Notes under the pieces: generated by a model
What the model saw: only the letters and a program-made list of their open reading frames with translations
Database searches by the model: none
Told to the model about the DNA's origin: nothing
From: Petrocella atlantisensis
GTDB lineage: Bacteria > Bacillota > Clostridia > Lachnospirales > Vallitaleaceae
NCBI RefSeq assembly: GCF_900538275.1
Contig: NZ_LR130778.1
Location: 1,464,001 to 1,528,000 of the forward strand
Length of the DNA stretch: 64,000 nt
Reading direction: 5' to 3'
Program-made: the position numbers and the translations under genes
Shown: piece after piece, positions 43,538-54,191 of the stretch
How positions within the stretch are numbered: position 1 is the first letter of the stretch
Layout of the letters: each line of letters starts with the position of its first letter

Positions 43538-44827
43538 CTATTCTTCTTGCTCTATTGGCAGTAAACCTGCTGCATTATATTTGACACCTGCATGCCACAG
43601 TATCCACTCTTCTAAACCTGCATCATAAGTGGCTTGAATCTGTTCTCTAATGGCTGCCGCATCATAAGTCTTATAATTACCCCTTCCAAGATAACTGGCT
43701 GTAAAAGCTTGTAACCAAGGTCTTACAACCGCCTTATGGTCACCTTCAGGAATTTGGGTTAATTTGTCTGCAGAATCCATCATAGATCCATGAATAATAC
43801 GATAGGGGTATAAGTCTGAATGCTCGCCCTTTGGTGTATTATAGAAGCCAAATCCATAGTGGGATGGATAAATCATTGGACATATGACATCCACGACCTT
43901 TGACATTTCAACATAATCTTGCCCAATGGTTGCAGCGTCTTTTGAACTTGTAATCACCGTTCCAAAAACATCCGCAGAAACCTTAACACCGTAAGGTTTA
44001 AGCTCTTCCTTTGCATACTCTAAGAATTCCAATATGACTTCTTCCCTTGTCTGTAGAACATCTTTTCCCTGGAAATCTGCTTCAGCAAGCGTACTGGTCG
44101 CTTCGAAACGAATGTAATCAAACTGTATTTCTTTGAACCCAATCTTAGCAGCTTCCTTAGATACATCTATGATATATTTCCAAGTATCTTTGTTATAAGG
44201 GTCTAACCAAGGTGTATTCTTATATTTCCATAACGATCCATCTTTTTTCTTAATGGCGTATTCAGGTTTCCTTTCTGCCACGAATGGATCTTTAAAAGCA
44301 ACAATTCTGGCAATCGGGTAAATGTCATGGCTGTAGAGACGTTCCATTAAAGCTTCTATATCTCTTATCGCATTGGTTTCTGCGCCTACTTCTTTAACCT
44401 CTTTCAAATCCATGTCATAAGAAATATGTCCGGAGTCGTTCTTAACATCAATAACAAAAGCATTGATTTCAGTTGTATCTGCCAGATGAATCAAATCATC
44501 CATCCATGAACCAATGCCTGCAGCATGCCCACTGACGTAGACACCTTTGACTGCCCTTGTTTCATTAATTTGTGTGGTGTCCGTTGACACGACCGACTCA
44601 TAGGTAGCAAAATCATAAACAACATCCGATAAAACCGGTAACGATTCGTATTTTTTTAGATTTTCACTGGATGTTGGTGGTATGATTTTGTCTGTTTCCT
44701 CATCTTCATCAACAGATGCGCTGCAACCTTGAAGCATAAGCATCAACAGCGTAAAAAACAGAATCATTAGGATTCCATTTTTTTGCTGCAATTTATAATT
44801 ATTAGATTTCCTTCTTAAATCATCCAT
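43538..44827 (-). CDS. Lipoprotein with putative glycoside hydrolase domain (DUF4015/GH-like)
   Basis: About 429 residues from ATG 44827 (GGGAG six bases upstream). The hydrophobic stretch ILMILFFTLLMLMLQGCSAS ends in a lipobox (LQGC), so it is a lipoprotein. The rest is a TIM-barrel of the putative glycoside hydrolase family formerly DUF4015: VKGVYVSGHAAGIGSWMDDL, NAFVIDVKNDSGHISYDM, GFKEIQFDYIRFEATS, KVSADVFGTVITSSKD, VDVICPMIYPSHYGFGFYNT and EWILWHAGVKYN. The acidic residues in DVKND and QFDYIRF fit such active sites. Substrate may be a wall glycan. It is the first gene of the run to cdaA-cdaR. Confidence 0.83.
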   Translation of the reverse strand: MDDLRRKSNNYKLQQKNGILMILFFTLLMLMLQGCSASVDEDEETDKIIPPTSSENLKKYESLPVLSDVVYDFATYESVVSTDTTQINETRAVKGVYVSGHAAGIGSWMDDLIHLADTTEINAFVIDVKNDSGHISYDMDLKEVKEVGAETNAIRDIEALMERLYSHDIYPIARIVAFKDPFVAERKPEYAIKKKDGSLWKYKNTPWLDPYNKDTWKYIIDVSKEAAKIGFKEIQFDYIRFEATSTLAEADFQGKDVLQTREEVILEFLEYAKEELKPYGVKVSADVFGTVITSSKDAATIGQDYVEMSKVVDVICPMIYPSHYGFGFYNTPKGEHSDLYPYRIIHGSMMDSADKLTQIPEGDHKAVVRPWLQAFTASYLGRGNYKTYDAAAIREQIQATYDAGLEEWILWHAGVKYNAAGLLPIEQEE

Positions 44828-44922
44828 TGTATTCTCCCATCGCATGGCTTACGTACAACATTATAACATATTAAAAATGGCATTTCGACCATTTTTTATT
44901 AACAATAGATTAAATATGAATC

Positions 44923-44951
44923 GAGGATTTCCCTTGTTCAGAGAAATCCTC
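44923..44951 (-). terminator. Hairpin after lysS, probable terminator
   Basis: GAGGATTTC/GAAATCCTC, 9-bp stem with an 11-nt loop; on the minus strand it is followed by an AT-rich but interrupted T-tract (GATTCATATTTAAT), so strength is uncertain. Confidence 0.5.
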
Positions 44952-44962
44952 ATGGATCATAA

Positions 44963-46462
<1,500 letters not shown>

Positions 46463-46479
46463 TCAACTATCAACACGTT

Positions 46480-46956
46480 CTATCTATGAATCTCTAGAAC
46501 TTTGAACTTCAATAAACCAGCTGGGGTATCTACCTCAGCTATTTCGCCTACTTTTAGACCAATCAACGCTTCTCCAACAGGAGACTCATTTGATATTTTT
46601 CCATGTAATGGGTCAGCTTCTGTAGAACCAACTAAAGCATAGTCAATTTCTTCATCATATTCCATATCAAATAATCTAACTTTACAACCAATACCTATAT
46701 AACTCAAATCAACTTCATCTTCGTCTATAACTTCTACATTCTTTAGAAGCTTCTCTATTTGTACAATACGTGTTTCAACTTCTGCTTGCTCTTCTTTCGC
46801 AGCATCGTACTCAGCATTCTCTGACAAATCCCCTTGTGCTCTTGCTTCTTTAATCTTCTGGGCAATGACTTTTCGTCTGTTGACTTTTAGCTCCTGTACT
46901 TCCGCTTCAAGTTCTTGTAAACCATGATAAGTCAATATTATTTTCTTCTCAGGCAT
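46480..46956 (-). CDS. greA: Transcription elongation factor GreA
   Basis: 158 residues: an N-terminal antiparallel coiled coil (ELEAEVQELKVNRRKVIAQK, ARAQGDLSENAEYDAAKEEQ with the acidic tip residues) and a C-terminal FKBP-like domain (ISNESPVGEALIGLKVGEIAEVDTPAG). It enters the RNA polymerase secondary channel and stimulates cleavage of backtracked RNA. GAAGGGGTG precedes the ATG. The operon with lysS starts at a perfect consensus promoter 134 bases upstream, leaving a leader of about 125 nt without an obvious switch. Confidence 0.97.
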   Translation of the reverse strand: MPEKKIILTYHGLQELEAEVQELKVNRRKVIAQKIKEARAQGDLSENAEYDAAKEEQAEVETRIVQIEKLLKNVEVIDEDEVDLSYIGIGCKVRLFDMEYDEEIDYALVGSTEADPLHGKISNESPVGEALIGLKVGEIAEVDTPAGLLKFKVLEIHR

Positions 46957-47089
46957 TTTATGACACCCCTTCTATTTGTTATTCTAAGTTAGTAATCGGC
47001 CAAAAAAATGTTCTACATAAGCCCAAAACGTAGGTTTATCTAGATCACGTGTGAATTTTATACTAAGCCATCATACAATATATCCAAAG

Positions 47090-47118
47090 ATTATAACTTA
47101 ATATATCCTAGTTGTCAA
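47090..47118 (-). promoter_or_regulatory. Perfect consensus promoter of greA-lysS, -35 inside an inverted repeat
   Basis: Minus-strand TTGACA (47118-47113), 17 bases, TATAAT (47095-47090). The -35 is one arm of TGTCAAT-TATCAT-ATTGACA (47113-47132), which also lies just past the dusB stop (47149). Confidence 0.88.
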
Positions 47119-47148
47119 TTATCATATTGACATTCTACCCTTTAACTA

Positions 47149-48108
47149 TCATTGCAACAAAATCTCACGAACCTTTGTATCAAATTCATGAATATCCACA
47201 ATCTGATTCATCACCTGTCGAAGTCTTGTCCCATGCTTAAGACCCTTTGTGTACCACGCCACATGTTTGCGCATCTCTCTTAGAGCTATATAGGCGCCTT
47301 TGTCTTCTACCATCGTGTTTTTATGTCGCATCATCATTTCTATGATCATTTCGGTGTCCGGTCGTTTTGGTATCTGACCGGTCTTTAGATAATCATTGAT
47401 TTCTCTAAAAATCCACGGATTCCCTTGAGCACCTCTTGCCACCATCACCCCATCACAACCCGTTTCTTCCAACATTCTTTTAGCATCAGTAGCATTAAAT
47501 ACATCACCGTTTCCGATTACAGGAATATCTACTGCTTCCTTTACAGCTCGAATAATCTCCCAATCTGCATGACCGCTGTAGTATTGCTCTCTTGTTCTCC
47601 CATGAACCGTTATTGCTGCTGCTCCACTTGCCTCAGCAATCTTTGCTACTAAGACTGCATTCACATGGTTTGCATCAAAGCCTTTTCTTATTTTTATCGT
47701 TACCGGCTTGGACACATGTTTTACCATTGCTGACACTATGTCGCCAATCAACTTAGGGTTTTTCATTAGTGCAGATCCTTCTCCATTATTTACCACTTTA
47801 GGTACCGGACAACCTAGGTTAATATCAAAAAGTGCGATACCCGAATGGTCTATCTTTTGAGCACTTTCTGCCATTATCTCCGGCTCTTTTCCAAAAAGTT
47901 GGATGCCTAACGTCTCTGTACCTGCACTTGTCACCAACATCTCTTTGGTTTTTTGATTATCATAAGAGATGGCTTTAGCACTGATCATCTCCGTATACAC
48001 CAAACCTGCACCTTGTTCATAGCAAAGTACTCTAAATGGCCGGTCTGATACACCTGCTAAAGGTGCCAAAAAAATGTTGTTCTTTAGAATAAGCTGATCT
48101 ATTTTCAC
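47149..48108 (-). CDS. dusB: tRNA-dihydrouridine synthase DusB
   Basis: About 319 residues of an FMN TIM-barrel enzyme. NIFLAPLAGVSDRPFR opens the barrel, with the catalytic cysteine in FDINLGCPVPKVVNNGEGSALM, then ITVHGRTREQYYSGHADW, VIGNGDVFNATDAKRML and GVMVARGAQGNPWIF. It reduces specific uridines in the tRNA D-loop. I choose GTG 48108, one base after the coaX stop and with AGAGGAAA upstream; the longer frame from 48132 would overlap coaX. Part of the usual coaX-dusB-greA-lysS neighbourhood, though greA-lysS has its own promoter. Confidence 0.94.
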   Translation of the reverse strand: MKIDQLILKNNIFLAPLAGVSDRPFRVLCYEQGAGLVYTEMISAKAISYDNQKTKEMLVTSAGTETLGIQLFGKEPEIMAESAQKIDHSGIALFDINLGCPVPKVVNNGEGSALMKNPKLIGDIVSAMVKHVSKPVTIKIRKGFDANHVNAVLVAKIAEASGAAAITVHGRTREQYYSGHADWEIIRAVKEAVDIPVIGNGDVFNATDAKRMLEETGCDGVMVARGAQGNPWIFREINDYLKTGQIPKRPDTEMIIEMMMRHKNTMVEDKGAYIALREMRKHVAWYTKGLKHGTRLRQVMNQIVDIHEFDTKVREILLQ

Positions 48109-48109
48109 T

Positions 48110-48883
48110 TTATTTTCCTCTATTACGGTCATATATGTGTTTCAGACCCTTGAAGGTTAAAATACTATCATATATATCAATCGCTTCAGTTTCGCCTTGC
48201 ATAACCCTAGCGAGACCACCCGTTGCAACCACTTTCATATTTGGTAATTTAAGTTCTTCTTTCATTTTTTTTACAATGTATTCCACTTGACCGATATAAC
48301 CATATACCAAACCTGCTTGCATACTGTCAATGGTATTTCTGGCCAATATAGAACTTGGTTTCTTGATTTCTATTTCCGGTAATTTTGCTGCCTTTTGCCA
48401 CAAAGCATTGGCTGTTATCTTGATCCCAGGTGAAGTGACGGCCACTTCAAAAACACCTTTTTCAGAAATAAAATCATAAGTAGTGGCTGTTCCAAAATCA
48501 ATGACGAGTAATGGACCACCATACTCATAAAAGCCACCGGCTGCATCCACAATACGATCTGCCCCCACTTCTCTTGGATCATCGGTGTGGATGGATATAC
48601 CTGTCTTTATGCCCGGACCGACAATCATGGGTTCTAACCGGATATATTTTCTTACGCCATTATTCAACGAATACATAATGTTAGGTACTACTGACGATAT
48701 GATGACACCATCTATATCTTTGACTTCAATCTTCTTTGAATTTAACAGCGCAAGAAGAAAAAGACCATACTCATCTGAGGTTCTTGGGGTTTTAGTGGTC
48801 ATCCTAAAAGTACCAATCCATTCATTATTGCTATGGACCCCTATTGTAATATTTGTGTTACCAACATCCATGGCCAATAACAT
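48110..48883 (-). CDS. coaX: Type III pantothenate kinase CoaX
   Basis: 257 residues from ATG 48883 (AGGAGG seven bases upstream), 13 codons into the open frame. The ASKHA-fold motifs are [16 protein letters not shown] (phosphate 1), [27 protein letters not shown] (phosphate 2) and [11 protein letters not shown]. It phosphorylates pantothenate in the first committed step of coenzyme A synthesis and, unlike type I and II enzymes, is not inhibited by CoA. The adjacent ECF S-component gene may supply pantothenate. Confidence 0.96.
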   Translation of the reverse strand: MLLAMDVGNTNITIGVHSNNEWIGTFRMTTKTPRTSDEYGLFLLALLNSKKIEVKDIDGVIISSVVPNIMYSLNNGVRKYIRLEPMIVGPGIKTGISIHTDDPREVGADRIVDAAGGFYEYGGPLLVIDFGTATTYDFISEKGVFEVAVTSPGIKITANALWQKAAKLPEIEIKKPSSILARNTIDSMQAGLVYGYIGQVEYIVKKMKEELKLPNMKVVATGGLARVMQGETEAIDIYDSILTFKGLKHIYDRNRGK

Positions 48884-48950
48884 ATACGATCCTCCTATTC
48901 GTTCTTTATAACGGCTCTTCAACGATCAAAAAACCATTTCTCTATAATCA

Positions 48951-48988
48951 GAATCAAGAGCTTATTCATATGTCTAAGCTCTTGATTC
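48951..48988 (-). terminator. Long hairpin between the ECF S-component gene and coaX
   Basis: GAATCAAGAGCTTA/TAAGCTCTTGATTC, a perfect 14-bp stem with a 10-nt loop. On the minus strand it is not followed by a clear T-run, so it may be a weak terminator or a processing/stability stem. Confidence 0.4.
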
Positions 48989-49084
48989 ATATTTATTAAT
49001 AGCTCAACTTTATATATCGTCATTAATATCTTACATAAGTCTCAGAAGTCTTACTGAGGGTTTATTAACGGTTTATTAAAGTTA

Positions 49085-49681
49085 TTATGATTTATATTGC
49101 TTAAAATAAACAGAGCAAATCGCTGTTACGATGACAACTGAAACAATACCTTCCATTAATCCATTTGTACCTGCAACACCAACTGCCCACAAATAAGCTT
49201 TGGTTGATAAACCAGCTTCTAAAAGCATAGCTTCAATCTTACTACCATATATAAGACTAAGTGCACCAAGTACCAATATTGTATTGGTTAAACTCCCTAC
49301 AAATGCGCCCACACCTATGGCTAAGGGTGCCAGTTTCGCCTTAAATAGTTTTAGTGCTAAAGCGTACGCATAATACGCAGCTACACCAATAAACATTCTC
49401 GGTAAAATGGAAATAATCGGGTTAATAAAAAACAGTGAAAAGGGTGATACCGGTCTAATGAGTGCATGAAAAAAGGATATAAGTCCAAATGCCAGTCCCA
49501 TAATCAATCCTGCAACCGGTCCCAAAATAATCCCTGTAATGATTGTAGGAATATGTGTGATGGTTGCCTCAACCGTTCCCATAGGAATCGCGCCTAGCGG
49601 TGTAAAATCCAGTATCATAGTGATGGCAAGCATCAGGCTCAAAATCACCAGTTTTCTTGTGTCTTTTAGTGTCTTATTCAC
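49085..49681 (-). CDS. ECF transporter S component, possibly for pantothenate
   Basis: 198 residues starting at GTG 49681, seven bases after AGGAGG; upstream in-frame codons lack a site. Six hydrophobic segments are visible, with the ECF S-component pattern LVILSLMLAITMILDFTPLG, GTVEATITHIPTIITGIILG, GPVAGLIMGLAFGLISF and SPFSLFFINPIISILPRMF. S components bind a vitamin and dock to a shared EcfAAT energising module, which is not in the window. The GTVEATITHIP signature and the neighbouring pantothenate kinase gene suggest pantothenate, though birA is also close and biotin cannot be excluded. Confidence 0.8.
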   Translation of the reverse strand: MNKTLKDTRKLVILSLMLAITMILDFTPLGAIPMGTVEATITHIPTIITGIILGPVAGLIMGLAFGLISFFHALIRPVSPFSLFFINPIISILPRMFIGVAAYYAYALALKLFKAKLAPLAIGVGAFVGSLTNTILVLGALSLIYGSKIEAMLLEAGLSTKAYLWAVGVAGTNGLMEGIVSVVIVTAICSVYFKQYKS

Positions 49682-49804
49682 AAAATCGCCTCCTGTTCTC
49701 GTTCCCATACGGGATACAAGACATCATCCGTAGATGATTCGCATTAATTGTTTCATGTCTATTATAGCAGTATATTTTTCAAATGCAATGGTGAATTTCT
49801 TTAC

Positions 49805-50131
49805 TTATTCTAGAGGTTCACCTAAATAGAAAACCTTGTAAAACATTTGAAGCCCTTCAAGAAGATCCTCCTGATCAACCATCATCTTCTTAATCTTCAG
49901 ATGTGCGCCAATCTCATCATACAGAATATCTTCTTCATCACATTCCGTTCTAAAATGTAACAAACCATGCTCATCATATACCAAAGACAATAAACCACCA
50001 ATTTCCATCGTAAATGAAACCAACATAATTTGAATACTTGTTTTAATACCTTCTGGTATTGCATCAAATTCACTGTTAAAATAGTATTTTCTGTCATAAC
50101 TGCTCGCAGCAGCTAATATAACCTCTTCCAT
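49805..50131 (-). CDS. Small acidic protein of unknown function (DUF6145-like)
   Basis: 108 residues, acidic, no membrane segment. A helix at SIQIMLVSFTMEIGGLLSLV is followed by strands GLLHFRTECDEEDILYDEIG and a C-terminal helix ending LEGLQMFYKVFYLGEPLE. This resembles my memory of a small conserved Lachnospiraceae family found beside birA (DUF6145), but I cannot confirm it. It starts 11 bases after the birA stop and is probably cotranscribed with it. No function can be proposed from the sequence. Confidence 0.6.
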   Translation of the reverse strand: MEEVILAAASSYDRKYYFNSEFDAIPEGIKTSIQIMLVSFTMEIGGLLSLVYDEHGLLHFRTECDEEDILYDEIGAHLKIKKMMVDQEDLLEGLQMFYKVFYLGEPLE

Positions 50132-50142
50132 TGCTGAACCCT

Positions 50143-51123
50143 TTATACATAACCATTTATGCCTCTTATAGAAACGTCGCCGGCATATATGATTTCTGTA
50201 TTCCCTTCCTTGTTTCTGACCATCAGGCCACCTTGATCTGTAACCTTGATGCCCGTTGCTTGTTTGGTTGCACCATGTTCAATGATTCTAAGTTCCTGAT
50301 CCACATTAACACACATGCTGTTGTACTTATCTATCATAAAACTCAAATCCATAATTTTCAAGAATTTTTCATATAATGTCTCAAAATGATTTAAAAAAGT
50401 AGTTAAGATCTCCACTCGGTTCACTTCTCTTCCAAGTTCGATCTTCAGTGAGGTCGCTATAGCCTCTAAGGGTTCCTCAAAAAATGTCTGGTTCACATTA
50501 ATGCCAATACCTACCACAACATGATTTATATAATCCGCTTCTGTACTCATCTCTGTTAGAATGCCACAAACTTTTTTTCCTGAAATGACAAGATCATTAG
50601 GCCACTTAATACCTACCTCAAGACCTGTTCTATCTTCAATAGCCATGGCTGCTGACATCCCTGCGATTAACGTTAGCATGGATGCAATCGTCGGTGCTAT
50701 ATCCGGAACCAAGACTAAAGATGCCCATATACCCTCATCTTTAACAGATGTCCAGTTCTTACCTCGCCTGCCTTTGCCTGCCGTTTGCTCTTTGGCTATG
50801 ATCAAACCTTCATTCATGCTTTTGTTTACTTTCAGACGTTTAGCTTCAGAATTTGTCGAATCAACAGTTTCATATATTTTGATGGTCGTAAACCTTGACG
50901 CTTTACTTAAATGAAGTCGAATCGCTGTTTCAACCAAATTTGTTGTTTCTATCAATAGACGGTACCCTCGATTTGGTACGGCTTCTATCTCGTAGCCTTC
51001 ATCTTTTAATTTGTGGATGGCTTTCCAAATAGCGGTTCGAGAGACACCTAATGTTTCACTTAAGCCTGCACCGGAAACATATTCTTTTGTGGTCATCAAC
51101 ACTTTTAGTATTTCATCTTTCAT
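50143..51123 (-). CDS. birA: Bifunctional biotin-protein ligase and repressor BirA
   Basis: 326 residues. The N-terminal helix-turn-helix (LKVLMTTKEYVSGAGLSETLGVSRTAIWKAIHKLKDEGYEI) binds operator DNA; the ligase domain has ETVDSTNSEAKRL, the biotinyl-AMP loop QTAGKGRRGKNWTS, and GIKWPNDLVISGKKVCGIL, with the C-terminal SH3-like domain near the end (TGIKVTDQGGLMVR). It attaches biotin to carboxylase carrier proteins and can repress biotin genes. GAGGTAG precedes the start. No biotin synthesis genes are in the window. Confidence 0.95.
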   Translation of the reverse strand: MKDEILKVLMTTKEYVSGAGLSETLGVSRTAIWKAIHKLKDEGYEIEAVPNRGYRLLIETTNLVETAIRLHLSKASRFTTIKIYETVDSTNSEAKRLKVNKSMNEGLIIAKEQTAGKGRRGKNWTSVKDEGIWASLVLVPDIAPTIASMLTLIAGMSAAMAIEDRTGLEVGIKWPNDLVISGKKVCGILTEMSTEADYINHVVVGIGINVNQTFFEEPLEAIATSLKIELGREVNRVEILTTFLNHFETLYEKFLKIMDLSFMIDKYNSMCVNVDQELRIIEHGATKQATGIKVTDQGGLMVRNKEGNTEIIYAGDVSIRGINGYV

Positions 51124-51156
51124 TTTCTACCTCATACGTCATTATTTTTTGACTGG

Positions 51157-51197
51157 TATAGAAAACAAGAGGCTAAATCAGCCTCTTGTTTTCTATA
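51157..51197 (-). terminator. Terminator of the amidase gene
   Basis: A perfect 18-bp stem TATAGAAAACAAGAGGCT/AGCCTCTTGTTTTCTATA with a 5-nt loop, the arms containing TTTTCTATA on the exit side. It lies 28 bases after the amidase stop. Confidence 0.85.
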
Positions 51198-51224
51198 GTA
51201 TTTATCGTGACAAAGTCACACTTC

Positions 51225-53486
51225 TTATCGCTTCGTTGGGTAAGTACTAAAGGTTTCAAGTATCGATTGATAAAGTGCCGATGCTGTGGTTTTTAGGAAA
51301 GTCTCATCCTTTAACTTGGCAACGTCATTGACATTGGTTAGGAATCCAACCTCAACCAGAACTGCCGGCATGATTGTATTCTTGAGCAGGTATAAGTTCT
51401 CTCTTTGTTTAAGACCTCTATCCTTCATGCCTGTATAAGCCACAATGTTTTTTTGGAATATCTGAGCTAACTTAGGAGAAGTTAACTTATCCTGTACGTT
51501 TGATGGGAAATACAGAGTCTCTGTACCATTTTCGCTGGCATTAAAAGCATTGTTGTGAATACTAATAAAGAAATCTGCACCTATCTCATTGGCAATATCA
51601 CAACGATCCTGCAAAGATGGGAATGTATCTGTCAACCTCGTATAGTAGACTTTGACACTGGTATCCGCATCTAAAAGATTTTTGAGATACAGAAGCATTT
51701 TTAGGTTAACATCTTTTTCTTGTAAGCCATTGGCAACTGCACCCGGATCACGTCCGCCATGTCCTGCATCAATGACAACAATCTTATTATAAAGCTCTTT
51801 TGGTCTATAGGCCTTAATCTCAATCTTGTCGCCTACTTCTTCGACTCTATACTCATATATAAAATTCGACTTAATGGTAATTTGGGTCTGGTCCTTACTA
51901 TTCTGGCTAATATTAATAGTTTCTATAAGACCGTCATGGACTTTGACAGAACCTTTTCCAAACACATTTCCATAATTTCCCGCTAATGTAATATGGAAAG
52001 TCTTGTTTCTATAGTCATTATCGTAAATGATACCGCTCATCTCTATAGGCACATCTACATGTTCTAATGCAATCACCGGTTTGGTTTCATTTTTATACTC
52101 TATATTCTCATAGGTAGGTTCCTTAAATTGAATCATGGTCTCTTCACCGGATGACTTTACCACTTCATAGTCGGCTTGACCATCCGTTTCCACAACAATA
52201 CGTGTTTTTGTTTCCTCAAACTGGGCTGTTCGAATTTTCTCTACATATTGACCGGATGCTTGGCTTTCTTTGGTGCCGATTAAAGAGGTGGTATTTTCAA
52301 AATCAATAACCACCCGATCCGGATTGGAAAGTCGAAAAATATTCATATCCGGTGCAGCAACACCTTCAACACGTATATAATCACCTTGATCGTTTTGTCC
52401 TAGTAAAATATCGTGAATGATATTGTCCGAAGTCGCAACAACAAGTTCTGTACGATTTTTATTAAGAGATACATCCAATTTAATGGATTCATTCTTTAAG
52501 TCAAAGACAATACGTGTCGTATTCGGATTGGAACTGTATTGGCTGGATCTTATACTTGTTAAGATGGGGTTTGAGTCATATTTTGTTTCACTCTTCAAAC
52601 CCGAAACGGACCTGGGTATGTCTATAACCAGTTTCCCCTCCCACAAGGTGTATTTTACCTCTGATATGGCCGAAGTTGCCTTAACCACAAATCTATTTTG
52701 GGTACCTGATGTATCATAAGCTATATCTGTAATCTTAGTCTCGGGATGGTTTTCGGATGTAAGCGCAATAGAATTATTGTTCGATGAAATGCTTTCCATC
52801 TGATCTTTTGTTGCCGACCATTGAACAGGTGTATTCCTTAATTCTGTTGGCAAAGTTTTGTTAGCGCCGTCTCCTGAAATGCCTTCTAGCTTATCTCCAT
52901 CAAGGTCATCGCCTTCCGAATCCGGTTCTATTACCTCCGGTACCTCTGGTTCAATAGGCATGTCAACAACCAGATCAGCATTGGTCAGCATGGCGGTATA
53001 ACTACTGTTATCCCAATCCACATCAAAACCCAACACTTCCGAAATGAATCTAATAGGTACCATTGTCTTGGGATGGTCCTTATTAAGATCTCGAATAAGT
53101 TTGGCCGGTACATCCAATTCATGGGGTTTTCCATTGACATAAGCTGTCTTATCGTTGATGGCTAGAACAATGAATTGATCCCGGTAAGTGATGTAAACCT
53201 CTTCTGTCTTACTGTTCCATTCCACCTTAGCACCAACAGCCTCAGATTCAAATATCTCCCTAACCGGCACCAATGTTCTATTGCCTATAATAACTGCCGG
53301 CATGTCACCGGTCTTAACCTCTTTTTCATTAATGACAACGGTAACCAACCTATTATCATATTTATGTACATTACGATCATATTCTAAATAAAGTTCATTG
53401 GCTTGATTGCCTGCAAAAACATTGACTTGAAATAAATTTATAATAAGTGCTACAAGCACCAATAGACTTAAGAATCGCTTCATCAT
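51225..53486 (-). CDS. Exported N-acetylmuramoyl-L-alanine amidase with stalk and AMIN domains
   Basis: 753 residues. A signal peptide (MMKRFLSLLVLVALIINLFQVNVFAG) is followed by a copper-amine-oxidase-type stalk domain (about 35-160, NRTLVPVREIFESEAVGAKVEW, MVPIRFISEVLGFDVDW), an acidic linker, and AMIN-like beta modules (about 235-520, for example RVVIDFENTT). The C-terminal Amidase_3 domain (about 565-745) has zinc ligands in VVIDAGHGGRDPGAV, the EKDVNLKM glutamate, FISIHNNAF and the catalytic glutamate in VLVEVGFLTN. It cleaves the MurNAc-L-Ala bond in peptidoglycan, probably in cell separation. AAAGGAG lies upstream of the double ATG. Single gene with a strong terminator. Confidence 0.93.
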   Translation of the reverse strand: MMKRFLSLLVLVALIINLFQVNVFAGNQANELYLEYDRNVHKYDNRLVTVVINEKEVKTGDMPAVIIGNRTLVPVREIFESEAVGAKVEWNSKTEEVYITYRDQFIVLAINDKTAYVNGKPHELDVPAKLIRDLNKDHPKTMVPIRFISEVLGFDVDWDNSSYTAMLTNADLVVDMPIEPEVPEVIEPDSEGDDLDGDKLEGISGDGANKTLPTELRNTPVQWSATKDQMESISSNNNSIALTSENHPETKITDIAYDTSGTQNRFVVKATSAISEVKYTLWEGKLVIDIPRSVSGLKSETKYDSNPILTSIRSSQYSSNPNTTRIVFDLKNESIKLDVSLNKNRTELVVATSDNIIHDILLGQNDQGDYIRVEGVAAPDMNIFRLSNPDRVVIDFENTTSLIGTKESQASGQYVEKIRTAQFEETKTRIVVETDGQADYEVVKSSGEETMIQFKEPTYENIEYKNETKPVIALEHVDVPIEMSGIIYDNDYRNKTFHITLAGNYGNVFGKGSVKVHDGLIETINISQNSKDQTQITIKSNFIYEYRVEEVGDKIEIKAYRPKELYNKIVVIDAGHGGRDPGAVANGLQEKDVNLKMLLYLKNLLDADTSVKVYYTRLTDTFPSLQDRCDIANEIGADFFISIHNNAFNASENGTETLYFPSNVQDKLTSPKLAQIFQKNIVAYTGMKDRGLKQRENLYLLKNTIMPAVLVEVGFLTNVNDVAKLKDETFLKTTASALYQSILETFSTYPTKR

Positions 53487-53657
53487 ATACTCTCCTTTGA
53501 GGTGGCAATCAGATTGAACCGTATAACAATGGTTATAGTTTTGCTTTGGCCATTATAGCCATTACTAAATTATAGCAAAGTTAATGGGATTAATAAAGAC
53601 TTCAGACGTCATTTTAATCTAACCGTAATACTTGTTCAAAAAATATACACACTCAAA

Positions 53658-54191
53658 TCAACTATTATGATCCAAAACAATCCTCGCCAAATATGGCTTT
53701 GTTGCTTTTGCTACGTAACCGATAAAGATACCAGCCACAATAGCGGCTACGACAAGAATAGGAAAGTATGTCATAGCAACATACGCACTTCCCGTTATTA
53801 TGGAGACTATTATAATCTGTCCAATATTATGACATATTGCACCGATCACACTGATACCTACAATGCTCACTTTATCTTTGGGGAGACTGGACATAAGTAG
53901 CATACCGGTTGCACTTAATAGGCCACCTGCCATGCTATACCATAAACTCATCATGCTACCTATAAATATGGATGCCAATATCACTCTTAAAACAACGAGA
54001 AAATACACATCTTTAGGTCGATATAAATTAATGGCCAGTAATGTAACAACATTAGCTAAGCCTAACTTTATACCTGGAACGGCAAAGCTTAACGGTATAA
54101 ATCTTTCAAAGTAACTAAGAACCAAAGCAATAGCTATTAGTAATCCAAGAATAATCATACGTCTGAGAGGTAATTTATTGTGAAACTGCAT
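53658..54191 (-). CDS. Gx transporter family membrane protein (heptaprenyl-diphosphate synthase component I-like)
   Basis: 177 residues from ATG 54191 (GGGGAGGTG seven bases upstream), which overlaps the end of the NusG-II gene by 17 bases. Five or six hydrophobic segments show the Gx family pattern LGLLIAIALVLSYFERFIPL, PGIKLGLANVVTLLAINLY and GAICHNIGQIIIVSIITGS. The family was annotated as HepS-like but is now considered an ECF-like transporter component of unknown substrate. The pairing with a NusG domain II protein is very common in Clostridia. Confidence 0.85.
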   Translation of the reverse strand: MQFHNKLPLRRMIILGLLIAIALVLSYFERFIPLSFAVPGIKLGLANVVTLLAINLYRPKDVYFLVVLRVILASIFIGSMMSLWYSMAGGLLSATGMLLMSSLPKDKVSIVGISVIGAICHNIGQIIIVSIITGSAYVAMTYFPILVVAAIVAGIFIGYVAKATKPYLARIVLDHNS

